In this document: positions 24,578 through 36,907 of the stretch, piece after piece | Position numbering within the stretch: the first letter of the stretch is position 1 | Layout of the letters: every line of letters starts with the position of its first letter | NCBI GenBank assembly: GCA_943737045.1 | Contig: CALSFV010000207.1 | Span: 1,365,501 to 1,429,500, forward strand | Reading direction: 5' to 3' | Source of the DNA: Parapristionchus giblindavisi | Taxonomy: Eukaryota; Nematoda; Chromadorea; Rhabditida; Diplogasteridae | Length of the DNA: 64,000 nt | Notes under the pieces: model-generated | What the model was told of the DNA's origin: nothing | Database searches by the model: none | What the model saw: the letters and a program-made list of their open reading frames with translations, nothing else | Program-made: the position numbers and the translations under genes

Positions 24578-27527
24578 CTCGCAGCGGGTACTGCACTCGC
24601 TGTCCGTCTCGCACCAGAGCTGCCGCCTCGCGACTTCTAAATATACAATTTGAATATATTTCGTGTTCCAGTTCGTTGCATTTTTAAATTAAAAAATTAA
24701 TCACTAATAAATAAATCAAGAGCCTACACTAAATTCCGAAGAGTTCGCTATTTAAAAAAAATAATTAACTAAACAAAATAAATACAAAAATAAATCAATA
24801 AATCAAGAGCTCACACTAGCTTCCGGAGGAGCTTGGGCGAGCTTGCTCATCATCTGCCTCCTCTTCTCCGCCAGAGACACCGATTGTTCGGGAGCCACCG
24901 CCGAAGCTTCTGCAGCCTTCGCAGCAGCGTCGGCTGCAGCTATCGTACTCGCGACAGCTACCGTATCCTCTACCGTAGTCTGCGCTGCAGCAGCAACGGA
25001 ACCGCGGGCAGCTCGAGACGCGGGCGTCTTGCGCGGCGCGGGCGTCTTCGGTGGCTGGACGCGAGACCGCTTCGCAGGAGGGGAATCGGAGACGGACTGA
25101 AAGCAATAAATCAATAATCTTCCAATCAATCAATTTACCTATCAATCATTCAATGAATGAATGGATCAATCAATCACTCAATCAATCAATCAATCAATAA
25201 TTTTCCTATCGATACCTCTTCAAATCTGGATGATCCGGGCACCTCTTGCGCTTCCTCTCCATCGTCGATAACCAACGAACCATCGGGGTCAGCGGCTGAA
25301 GTGCGAAGCTTAGACACTTTCACCTTTTTAAAAACACAAAACTCTAGCTAATTGAAAAACTCTCCACGCTGGCCACACTCTCTCACTTTCCTATGTCTGC
25401 GAGAGACCGTGGCCAGAGAGGAGCGTCCCAAATTAGCTTGGATGCTTCTAACCACATGTGTAAAATGTGCAAAATCATTTGCAAAATATGTTAGCGCTTT
25501 TATTATGTACTTTTGCAAATAATCAACCAGTATTGATTTTTCTACAGTATCTACAGTAACCACCAAAACTCTCACCGTCACCAGCAGACAGAGGACGAAC
25601 GTTGCTCGCCACAGCACTCTCTGGCTCCTCCTCCTTCTTAGCTCTCTCTAGCTCCTCCTTCTTCTTAGAACCTTCCTCCTCCTCCTCATCATCATCCTCA
25701 GCGATACACATACTGCCGTCGTCGTCGCTATCCTCTACCGTATCCTGCACCTGCACCGTCACTACCGTATCCGCTACCGTAACCAGCTTCTCCTTATCCA
25801 CAGAGGTCGCCGAGTCCTCCACTACAGCTTCCACGACGACAGCAGCTTTCTCAGCCACAGGCTCGACTGATGATGATGACTTGCCGTCCGTTGGTGGTAT
25901 TGTAGTAGACGTTACTGTAGTAGATGTTACTGTAGTAGATGATACTGTAGTAGAAGATGGTACGGTAGTCGTCGGTGGTACTGTAGCAGATGATGGCGGG
26001 GTTACTGTAGCCGCGGCGGGCTCTCGCGCCTTCCGCTTCGCGGGCGGCGGCATCAGCGGGGCGTCGTCGTCCGAATCATCATCGCCGCCTTCATCTTGAA
26101 CTACCGGAGCAGCCACTGACTTCCTCGACTCCTCCATCGACGTAACCGTCGCATTGTCGCCACGAGTTCGCTGCAAGAATCAGGCTAATTATTTTAAGTA
26201 TTTTAATTTTATTTAAAAATAGAAATCTATGATAATGTACTAATATAGTTATTCTTAATCTAAATTATAAATTAGTAGTGGGTATATTGATGTAATATCA
26301 ACTGAGGGCCCCCCTATTCAGGGATATTACATGATCCCATGAAACATGAAACCAACCGGTGCAGCGACCGCCGTCTTGCGCTCATAGGTCGAAAAGTATG
26401 TTACAAACTACGAAGCCTGACCCCATTTTGAGCCAAAAATTCCCGAAAGATAAAAAAAAGACACCTGACCGTATCTCCCCAATCTGTAACGTAGTTACAA
26501 GAATCAGGAACTATGACTGAACAAAGAAAAATGCTACTGACCGCATTTTGGGAATTTTCTTTTTTGAAAACCTGGCCGCATTTCGAAAATCTGTAACGTA
26601 GCTATGCGACTTATGGCAAGAATCATGGTAATTATGTTTTATTAAATGTTGGCAAGAGCAATGAGTGATACTGAGAGAGGCCCTATATAGTAATATATAT
26701 GTTGATCTCATGAGACATGAAACCAACCGGTCCGTCTTTCCCTCATAGGTCGAAAATTGTGCCACAAACTACGAAGCCTGACCGCAATTTGGCATTTTTT
26801 TTTCTGAAAACTTGCATTTCGAAAATCTGTAGCGTAGCTACGCGACTTATGGCAAGAATCATGGTAATTATCTTTTATGAAATGATGGGAAGAGCCAATA
26901 AGAGTGATACTGAGAGGGCCTATACAGGAATATATATGTTGATCTCATGAAACATGAAACCAACCGGTGCGGCGACCGCCGTCTTGCGCTTGTTGCGCGA
27001 GAATGGCGCTTCCTCCGTGCTAGCGGCAGCAGCTGGGGCAGCCTGAAAATTAACCTTTGACGTCATTCGTACATTTTTGGAGTCCTCGCAGGATATTTTT
27101 ATACATCCGAAATGCGGTGGGTCGACTTAGAAAGTTATTTTCGCTTAAAAAGAGCCTTATATAGTGAGTGGATAGATCCTCGCATTATGAGGAGATGGAA
27201 AGTAATCCTTGATCTCACTGTAGGCAATCTGTTTATCGTTAAAGATAAATAAATAATTATTATTATACATACCTCGTTCGTCGCGAGCGCTCTGCCGCGC
27301 CTGTCCCTGGCTGCTGCTACAGGCGGAGTGGCGACGACAGCTGCGGCCTCCGCAGCCGCCTGCTCCCTCAGTCGAGCGGCAATCTCGCGAGCCTGTCAAC
27401 GAAGGGCGAGCAATCAATCAATAATATCGTGTCAGCACAAAAATCGATAAATCAAGGCCAAATGCTTCAAAAACTGTGTCTAACAGATATAATCCCACAA
27501 CACCGATGTGTTCTATTGATGGAATAA

Positions 27528-27624
<97 letters not shown>

Positions 27625-28356
27625 TATTATTATTATTATGATAAATCCACGTACCGCTCCCTTGGGCTGGGCTCCCATCGGTTGGGCGCGCGGCACCGCC
27701 GTCGGTCCAGTTCTCGCAGCCTTGCTGCAACGGCGACACAATCAATCAATAATCGTGAATTATGAGTTCTCATAACAACACCCGCCAGTGTAGGTATCCA
27801 TGAAAGGTGGCAAACCGTTCGTCTATACTCGTATACGCCTACGGTTGTGACGTCATGTTTGCCAACCCCCTCCGCCCTAAGCTTGTGACGTCACGTAAAT
27901 CGACAAACGGTTTGCCAGTTTTACACCACCAAAAACCACCCTCGCCCACCCTAACACTCACACAGCAGCAGCAGCCGTAGTTGACGACGGTGAGACAAAG
28001 CGTCCGTCGCGTGACCTCACGACTGTCGCAGGCGAGGACGCAGCGCCGGTGGGCGCACGAGAGCGGCTCCTTGCTGCAGCATCCGGGGTTGCTGCTGCTT
28101 GAGCTGCAGCTGTTGTAGATGGACGACGGGCGACGCGACTGCGCGCAGCCGGGACGGCGACCTGAATGGGAAGAATGTGAATTGGTGGTATACATTCGAG
28201 CGTATATTAAAAGCACAAGTGAGGCTGACTTAGATAATGTTGGAGTAAGGGTATCACTCGAATCATCATTATCTATGTAATCGCGGTTTACTTTCAGGTT
28301 GTGAACCATAGATAAATTAAAAGCGCATAGATAAATTATTATTATTATTATTATTA

Positions 28357-28404
<48 letters not shown>

Positions 28405-29065
28405 GCAGTTCTCTGACGAGCGAAGCTTACCTCCTCTTCCTCATTGCCATCACTGTCGCTCGACGATTCCGAGAGGTTCAGCTCATGTCTGGGCGGCGGC
28501 TGAAAATCAAACCCATTACTCTACAAATAATAATAATAATAATAATGATAATAATAATAATAATAATAATTTATTCACGTCAAGCGATCATCGCTAGATG
28601 GGGATGGAACGAGTAAAGTCATGATTATTCATACTATTATTACTATTGTCGGCCCGATATACACATTACTTTACAAAGTATTTTTCCAATCATAACAATG
28701 CTTCAATAGCGGAAATTAAAGGGGAAATAAATTATTTGCCAAATCTCAATCGTTTTTTTTTTGCAACGTCTTTATGATGTATAAATCAAAAAACATTTTT
28801 AAATGCCTGTAGATACAGTACTCCTCCACAACCACCGTACTCTCTCTCACTCTCCAGTACTGTACATGGGGGGCACACGGTACCTACGGTATACGGTAGC
28901 TAAGGTATACAGTATCTAAGGTATACGGTACCTTTCTCTTCGGGGGCGCACTGCGACTGCGCGAGCGTAAGCGCCGGGACACCGGACTCGCTTCCTTCTC
29001 CTCCGGCTCTGGCTCTGGCTCTGCATTCTTCTTCGACGCGGACGATCTACTGAATGATAATTTGC

Positions 29066-29130
<65 letters not shown>

Positions 29131-29250
29131 TTTATTATTATTATTATTATTTAAATTATTAATCACCTTCTGGATCTCGCGGAAACAGCAAGCTCTTGAG
29201 CCTCTGCATCCTCCTTGGCCTTCGCAATCAGTCGAGACGAAGCCCTGGAC

Positions 29251-29311
<61 letters not shown>

Positions 29312-31365
29312 CCGATTTGATTGCAGGTGACCAGTCAGATTTGTGCATCAGCCAACGCATTAATCAACTTGCACGAATTGTCAATGTTGATAAAATATAA
29401 AAATGTATGCGGCCTGTGTTTTTCCACTGTATACATAGGTCGAATATCTAGGTTATCGGATTCCAAATTCGGTCAGGTTTTTCGATTTTTAGCAAATTTG
29501 GCTCAAAATGCGGTCAGGTTTTTCGATTTTTTGTGAAATATTGGCTCAAAATGCGGTCAGGCGTGGTACTTTGTAACACACTTTTCGACCTATGACTCTA
29601 TACTACATCTTTAGCAGTACGCCAACGCACAAAGCACATAATACCCATACCTCTGCACCTTCTCCTCCTCCTCCTCTTCCCTCTGCGCGTCATCATCAGT
29701 CGCCTTCGATCTGCTGACACTCCTGCTAGGCGTCTTGGGAGCTGGTGCTCTCTGAGCAACTGGCGTCTTTGGCGCTTGCGTTTTCTGAGCAACAGGAGTC
29801 TTCGGAGCTGGCGTCTTCTGAGCAACTGGCGTCTTCGGAGCTGGCGTCTTCTGAGCGACTGGAGTCTTTGGCGCTGGCGTCTTTTGAGCGACTGGCGTCT
29901 TCGGAGCTGGCGCCTTTTGAGCGACTGGAGTCTTCGGGACAACTGGCCCCTTTTGAGCGACTGGCGTTTTCGGCACCGGTGTTTTCTGGGCAACCGGCGT
30001 CTTCGGGACAACTGGCGTCTTCTGAGCAACTGGAGTCTTCGGGACAACTGGCGCCTTTTGAGCTACTGGCGTCTTCGGCACCGGTGCTTTCTGCGCGACT
30101 GGTGTCTTCGGAGCTGGCGTCTCCTGAGCGACTGGGGTCTTCGGGACAACTGGCATCTTCTGAGCAACTGGAGTCTTCGGAGCTGGTGCCTTCTTCGGGG
30201 TGGGTGTAGCCAGACAGGCACTACGGACTGATCTGCAAAGAGATCTGTGCTGATTAAGCATTTAGGCACAGTGATATCAACAGAAATAGTGATAATGATA
30301 ATAATAATAATAATAATAATAATACCTTCTCAATTGAGGCTGACTCTCCTCGGGCGGCTCAGCAACCTCTTCTTCCTCCTCATCCGCGCTCTCCGGAACC
30401 GCGTCAACCGCGGACTGCCTACGCGCCACCGACTGTGACCGACCTCTGAAACGCACTGACCATACATTGCCATACCCTCGCAATGCGAGGATTGACCCAC
30501 TATATAAGGCCCATTTTAGGCCACTTGATACATAAAGAAAGCTAAAAATGATGATTTTTAAGCGAAAATAACGGATTTTGTGAATCAACCCACCCTATTT
30601 CGAGAATTGACCCACTATATAAAATACACGGCGAGGCTACCGAAAATATATGACACTGACTAAACTCTGAAAAGCCGCCGCGTCAAAAGGCCACCACTCG
30701 GTTGAGGATTGAGAATATCGCTTTTGCACCCAAACGCATGATAGCCGAGCGATGTCCTCTCTAGCCTCTTTGCCTTTAAAGGGAGCGTCACCTAACTCAA
30801 TGGTCTCTTCATTGTGCACACTATTTCTCTGTTATCTAACAACGAGAGAGCATTGCGCGTCGAAGAGACCCTTGAGTGAGGTTACGCTCCCTTTAAAGGC
30901 AATTTTCCACACTGTCAAATTGCAATCGTCCCGTACCTTGCACGCTTCTGTTGATTGCCAGGAGCCTCAGCAGACGCGGCAGAGCTGCTCGCAGCAGCTC
31001 CCGACAGGATGTCGGCCAGAAGATCGTCGTCGTCGGCTGAAGGAGTCGGAGCAGCAGGAGCAGGAGCTCCAGGAGCTGCTGGTGCCGCGGGCGACTTCTC
31101 GGGCGGCTTCTTTGAGCGCGATCTTGATCTCTGCCGAGCACTGGCTGGTGCTGCAGGTGAGCTCGCAGCTCCCGATGCAGCTCCCGATGCGACAGCATTG
31201 ATGATATCGTCAAGCAGTGAAGACGCACGCCTAAAGTGTATCGATTTTCAAGCATCGCTTTAATCAAGACAAAAGTAGGCACATATTGCACAGGATAACA
31301 CCGGTCACGAAATTAAGATTATGGTTATAAAAAAATAATATTCAAAATCAGATCTATAACTCAAA

Positions 31366-31446
<81 letters not shown>

Positions 31447-34400
31447 TCACTCTACACTGGGCGCCTCCTCAGAGACGGACGACTTCTCGACCGACACGGC
31501 AGCTGCCTGGGGTGTCGGCTCCTTGGCGCCAGACTGTCGAGCGCCAGACTTCTTGCGAGCACTAGCTCGTACGGCTGGAGCTTTCGGAGCTTTAGCAGTG
31601 CTGCTCGCTGCTCCCGATAGGATGTCGTTCATGATATCGTCGTCGACAGGGACAGGAGTCGGAGCAGCAGCTGGCGCGGCTGGAGCTTTAGGAGCAGTGC
31701 GACCTAAAAATGCAGAAATAAATCAATAATCGAAAAAATCAATAATCAAGAAAAAATCGATAATCAAACCTGGTTGATGTGCGCCAGAGAGCAGATCGCG
31801 GACAAATGATGCAGATGCTGATGATGATGATAGTGAGCTCGATTCGACCGATCTGAACCATACATTTTCGGTACCCTCGCAGTTATTCTTAATTTCGTCG
31901 TTTTTACTTTTTTAATCGATACACACAAAATACATAGAATATCGTTATCTTCTCTTTTCCAAGAAACGGTAAATATATTTTTATATTATTATATAGTGAG
32001 TCGATTTTCGAAAAAGTGACGGTACCCCCACGAAAGTGCAGGGGATATCTTCAAATAGGAACGAAAACAGTTATGCAGTGTTACATGTTTTCACGTTTTG
32101 AAAATGTAACCATACATGGGCGCCGACATGGGGGTGCCCCCTGTAAAATAAGGGATTTTCGAAAATTTGTGGAATACCCCCCCTGTAAAAATGACGTTTA
32201 GGCGAATTTTTTGATGAAAAAGGTGAAAGCCCCCCCTGTAAAATTAACCATTTTTCGTTCGAATGCCCCCCCTGTAGAATCGAGCTCCAGGTACCCCCCC
32301 CCCGCCCATGTATGCGCGAAATGGATATTGGTCAGAATAAATATGAATATATATGTATGAATGTAACACCGCCTAACAAAATCGAATAGCGCACTTCTCA
32401 TTCTCCTCCCGCACTGGCGTCGGGGCTGATGGCGCCAGCGTCTCAACGGCGGACGCAGCCATGATCACGCGAGCGCCCACTCCTGCCGGAGGAGCCACTG
32501 CAATATCAATTTTAATTAATTAATTAAATGAAAATTAAATAATTAAATATAATATAATATAATATAATATAATATAATATAATAATATATTTTAATTAAA
32601 TATTTAAATAAATGTCCTGTACTGCCAGTGAGGAAAGGATTGTGAGCGATTAATGCCGGTGTGGTAGATACGATATACAGGGCACGCAGCAAGGATTCAC
32701 CTGGTCGTTTCTTGGTGGTAGCAGCGGCGTCCGTTGCGCTCTTCGAGGCTGAAGGGGAGCTCAGTGGGGTCGTCGTTGTCGTAGTAGGCTCATCTGCAAG
32801 CAGAGAATTGGCAAGTGGACTTTTGTACTCGGTGAATCCTATAATAAGAATCATACATGGGCGGGGTACCTGGAGCTCAATTCTACAGGGGGCATCCGAT
32901 CGAAAAATGGTTAATTTTACAATGGGCCTTCACTATTTTTTTCAAAAATTTTATCTAAACGTCATTTTTACAGGGGGCATTCCACAAATTTTCGAATCCC
33001 TAATTTTACAGGGGGCACCCCCATGTCGGCGCCCATGTATGATAAGAATACTAGTTTTCTGACCCCGTTTGACGTAATAAGAAGAACCCCAACACCATCC
33101 CTTTCTTTCTTATACAGGAAAATAAATAAATGATTTGATTTGAAGCACCCTTGTGGACGGTAAATAAATAAATAAATTTAAATAAATACAGTAGCGCTCA
33201 AACAGATTTTTTTCTTTTTTTGTTATTTTTTCCCGTTATCTTTTGTTTTACTGATCGAAATGGTTTGAAATTTGGAATATATGTTCAGAATAACGATACT
33301 CATTTGGTATTACAAGAATTTCAGAAATCCTGTATTTTATTAGCATTTTTTTAAATCACCAAAATCAACAATTCATAGTTGCAAAAATCAACAGCAATAA
33401 TTTATTAGAAAGTGGTCAAGAAGGGCCCAGCACTACAAAATTAACAACATAGATCATTTTAACTAAAATTTAGTTGAATAACACTTAAAATCAATTAATG
33501 TCTGACAGCAGAGGATGCAAAATATGGGTCGTACACAGGTGACGGCTCACCACCACCTCTCCAAGCAGTTCAGCACTTCTGCATCTACTATAGCAAGGTT
33601 CCTGAAGCTGATTAGGGTTTCTGGGAATGTTTATTGCTCTGTGGTACCAGTAAGACCCAGATTATCCTCCAGACTAGTTTATTAGACAATCGTTATGATA
33701 TCACGCTGCACTTCCGTCGACTTTGCAGTTGAGCTACACACCTCTGGAGTCTCCAATGTCTCTGTTCCGACTGTCAAGATATGCCTGAATGCTGCTGGCA
33801 TTCGTGGGTGTCGAGTAGTTAGCAATACTCCTTCTACCGTGCAGACTGGGACAGCTCCTTCTGCGCTGAGTGACCCCAGATCATAACCCCATTTCCGCAG
33901 CGCTAAATTACCGATAATTGGTACTTTTATTGCTACCGAGTTCCTTAAGTTCTCCCCAAATACTTCATCCCATCGCTTTTGAACGATAGAAGCTTACAGT
34001 GAGTTCTCTACAGAACATTTTTCCACTGTTGAGGAGTGTAGTGGAGGCGCTCCTTGGCAGATGCTACTCAAGTTTTCCTATTCTTCAGAGAACCAAAGGG
34101 CTTGGAAACTACTCGACACCCTCGAATCCCAGCAGCATTCGGTCGTCTCTTGACAGTCGGAACAGAGACATGGGAGACTCCAGAGGTGTGTAGCTCAACT
34201 GCAAAGTCGACGGAAGTGCAGCGCGGATCCTCGCGTGACATCATAAACGATCGTCTAATCAACTAGTCTGCAGGATAATCTGGGTCTTACTGGTACCACA
34301 GAGCAATAAACATTCCCAGAAACCCTAATCAGCTTCAGGAGCCTTGCTATAGTAGATGCAGAAGTGCTGAACTGCTTGGAGAGGTGGTGGTGAGCCGTCA

Positions 34401-36611
34401 CCTGTGTACGACCCATATTTTGCCCCTCTGCTGTCACACATTAATTGATTTTAAGGGTTATTCCACTAAATTTTAGTTAAAATGATCTATTTTGTTAATT
34501 TTGTAGTGCTGGGCCCTTATTGACCACTTTCTATTAAATTATTGCTGTTGATTTTTGCAACTATGAATTGTTGATTTTGGTGATTTAAAAAAAAAATGCT
34601 AATGAAGTACAGGATTTCTGAAATTCTTGAAATACCAAATGAGCATCGTTAGTCTAATACCTTGAAGAGCATATATTCCAAATTTCATACTATTTCGTTA
34701 AGTACAACAAAAGATAACGCGAAAAAACACCAATGTGAAATCTCTTTGAGCGCTCCTGTAAAGTGAACGACGCACCCTAGGAACATGCATGGGCGCCGAC
34801 ATGGGGGTGCCCGCTGTAAAATTAGGAATTTTCGAAAAAATGCGGAATGCCCCCTGTAAAAATGATGTTTAGGCGATTTTTTGAAAAAAAATAAGTTAAG
34901 GCCCCCTGTAAAATTAACCATATTTCGTTCGGATGCCCCCTGTAGAACCGAACTCCAGGTACCTCGCCCATGTATGCCTACGAAACTTGGATGCACAACA
35001 CAATATGAAATATATTGGAATAGGAGCAATAACAACAACCATATATATCGACTACGCTCTCCTCGTATAATATTCTTAAGAGCTAATTTGAAACTCTCCG
35101 CTCTGACAACGCTCTCTCGCATTCAGAGAAAGCGAGAGAGCATTGCCAGAGCGGAGTTTATATTCACCTAGTGTCTTCGTCGGCACTTCGTTCGTCGTCG
35201 AAGGAGATGATGCGGATCGTGTGACGCTCGACTCATCTAAATGTAAAAAGTATTAGTATAATAATAAACAAAATCGTGCTTAAATCAGACTTACTGTGTT
35301 TAGCAGGTGCTTGATCCTCTACCGTGGCAGGAGCTTCCTCACTAACTGGTTCTTGCTCGTCCGGCGCTTGCTCAGCAGCGGGAGATGTGCGCTCTTCAAC
35401 AACATATTGATATCATACGATATTATCAAGGTCAACGAAAAAATGGAGGAGGGGCGTTGGAGACAAATAGCAGGAATTCTACGGGGGAAACTAAAATCGG
35501 GTGGGTAATTTCATGTTAAATACTCGGGTGCCAAAATCGTGTGGGGTTCTTTGCCGCCCACATATACTCACCTTGATCTTTGATCTTTTGATCTTTCAAC
35601 GGAGAAGCCGTCACCCTTGATTGATCCTTTGACGGTGAATGAGAGTCCACTGGGGTGGAACTCGACGACTCATCTAAAATAAACATTTATAATATATTGA
35701 TTCACCACAAGGTAAACTGGTATTTAAAACAATAAATATTAAGCGAATGGATGAAGTACACTTTCTTGGGATAAAATAAATAAATGAGGATCATTTACAA
35801 GTAAGCATAACGACACGTTGAAATTGGCTCGACCTACTTTGCTTAGCATGCACCACTTCATCGTCTACAGTATCTGCTACAGTATCCTCTACAGTATCCG
35901 CTACAGTAGCTACAGCTGGCTCCGTCACCGGCTCTCGCTCCTTCGACAGTCGCTTACGAGGTGAAGTGCGCTCTGTAAAGGCAAGTTATGGAGATCAAAG
36001 CAACTGTTTTGGATCAGGAACAAATACGATAAAGGAAACATAGAATCAGCAAGTTACTAAACCCAGTAAGTCGTATTTTAGCATGATTTTTAATATCAAA
36101 TTATTATTATTAAATCAACTCACTGGACGCTTCGTCATCACTACTATCGTCACTATCTGAGAGCAGCAGTCCAATCGCCTCCAGCTTCTCATTTCGAACG
36201 GAAGCTGCAACGAGACAAGTTTATTGATTCTTTATCGATTATTTTCCTGGTCAGGCTTGCATCATTCAAAACCCCCAAAAAAAGAATAAAACTAAAATAA
36301 TAATAATAATATTATTACTAATAATAAAATAAATAACCACTCACGATCTCTCTTCTTCTTCTCCTGCTCCATGGACATCGTCGTATTGCCAACAGCGGGC
36401 GCCTTCTCAGTGGGTACAGTATCGATCGCAGCAGATACCGTAACCTCGTCCTTAGCTACGGTAACCTTGTCCGCGGCTACTGTAGCCTCATTGTCGGCAG
36501 TGGGATTCGGCGGCGAGGTGGGCAGCACAGACAGATCCCTGACTGACGGGAAGACGTCATCAAAGTCGCTACCGTCGATCCGATTCTACAATGATATTAA
36601 CGATAATAATA

Positions 36612-36651
<40 letters not shown>

Positions 36652-36853
36652 GTGTTATAATACGCAAACTATTGAAAAGGAATAAAAGTGAGGATTTATT
36701 TTTAAATTCTTGCTGGTCAATTCAGGTCATGGATTTCCCCGTTGATTTCATGTTTCGCAAATCACATATTTGTCCTGTATAATATGTAACAATAATATAT
36801 TTGTTGCTCCTTAATAATCTATTTATGTGCATATACTACATGTCGTCGATGTT

Positions 36854-36907
<54 letters not shown>

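Larger units (their letters stand above)
24408..30445 (-). other. Giant gene, exons 22-35: RS-like, acidic and Ala-rich segments
   Basis: Exons around the repeat exon: 30326-30445, 29167-29244, 28932-29049, 28431-28499, 27962-28161, 27655-27724, 27273-27392, 26965-27042, about 25576/25601-26170, 25216-~25326/25344, 24815-25096, 24578-24636 and 24408-24492. Features include RRLRSRSRSAPPKRK, an ESSSDSDGNEEEE acidic stretch and Ala/Arg-rich helices. Exon 25.6-26.17 kb carries a Thr/Val run (TTVSSTTVTSTTVTSTT) and a long acidic/Lys block. One boundary is ambiguous: either donor GTTCGT at 25600 with acceptor AAAAAG at 25326, or donor GTGAGA at 25575 with acceptor CTAG near 25344. Both keep the frame. 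Confidence 0.7.

Noticed and set aside
27467..27775. Poly-Ile/poly-Tyr open frames on both strands
   Set aside because: Translation of the (ATT)n array; only the short exon 27655-27724 is real.
29598..30231. Long antisense and shifted frames (Leu/Arg/Ser-rich) over the TPVAQK exon
   Set aside because: Shadows of a 30-33-base repeat that is open in several frames; only the minus-strand TPVAQK frame continues in phase into neighbouring exons.
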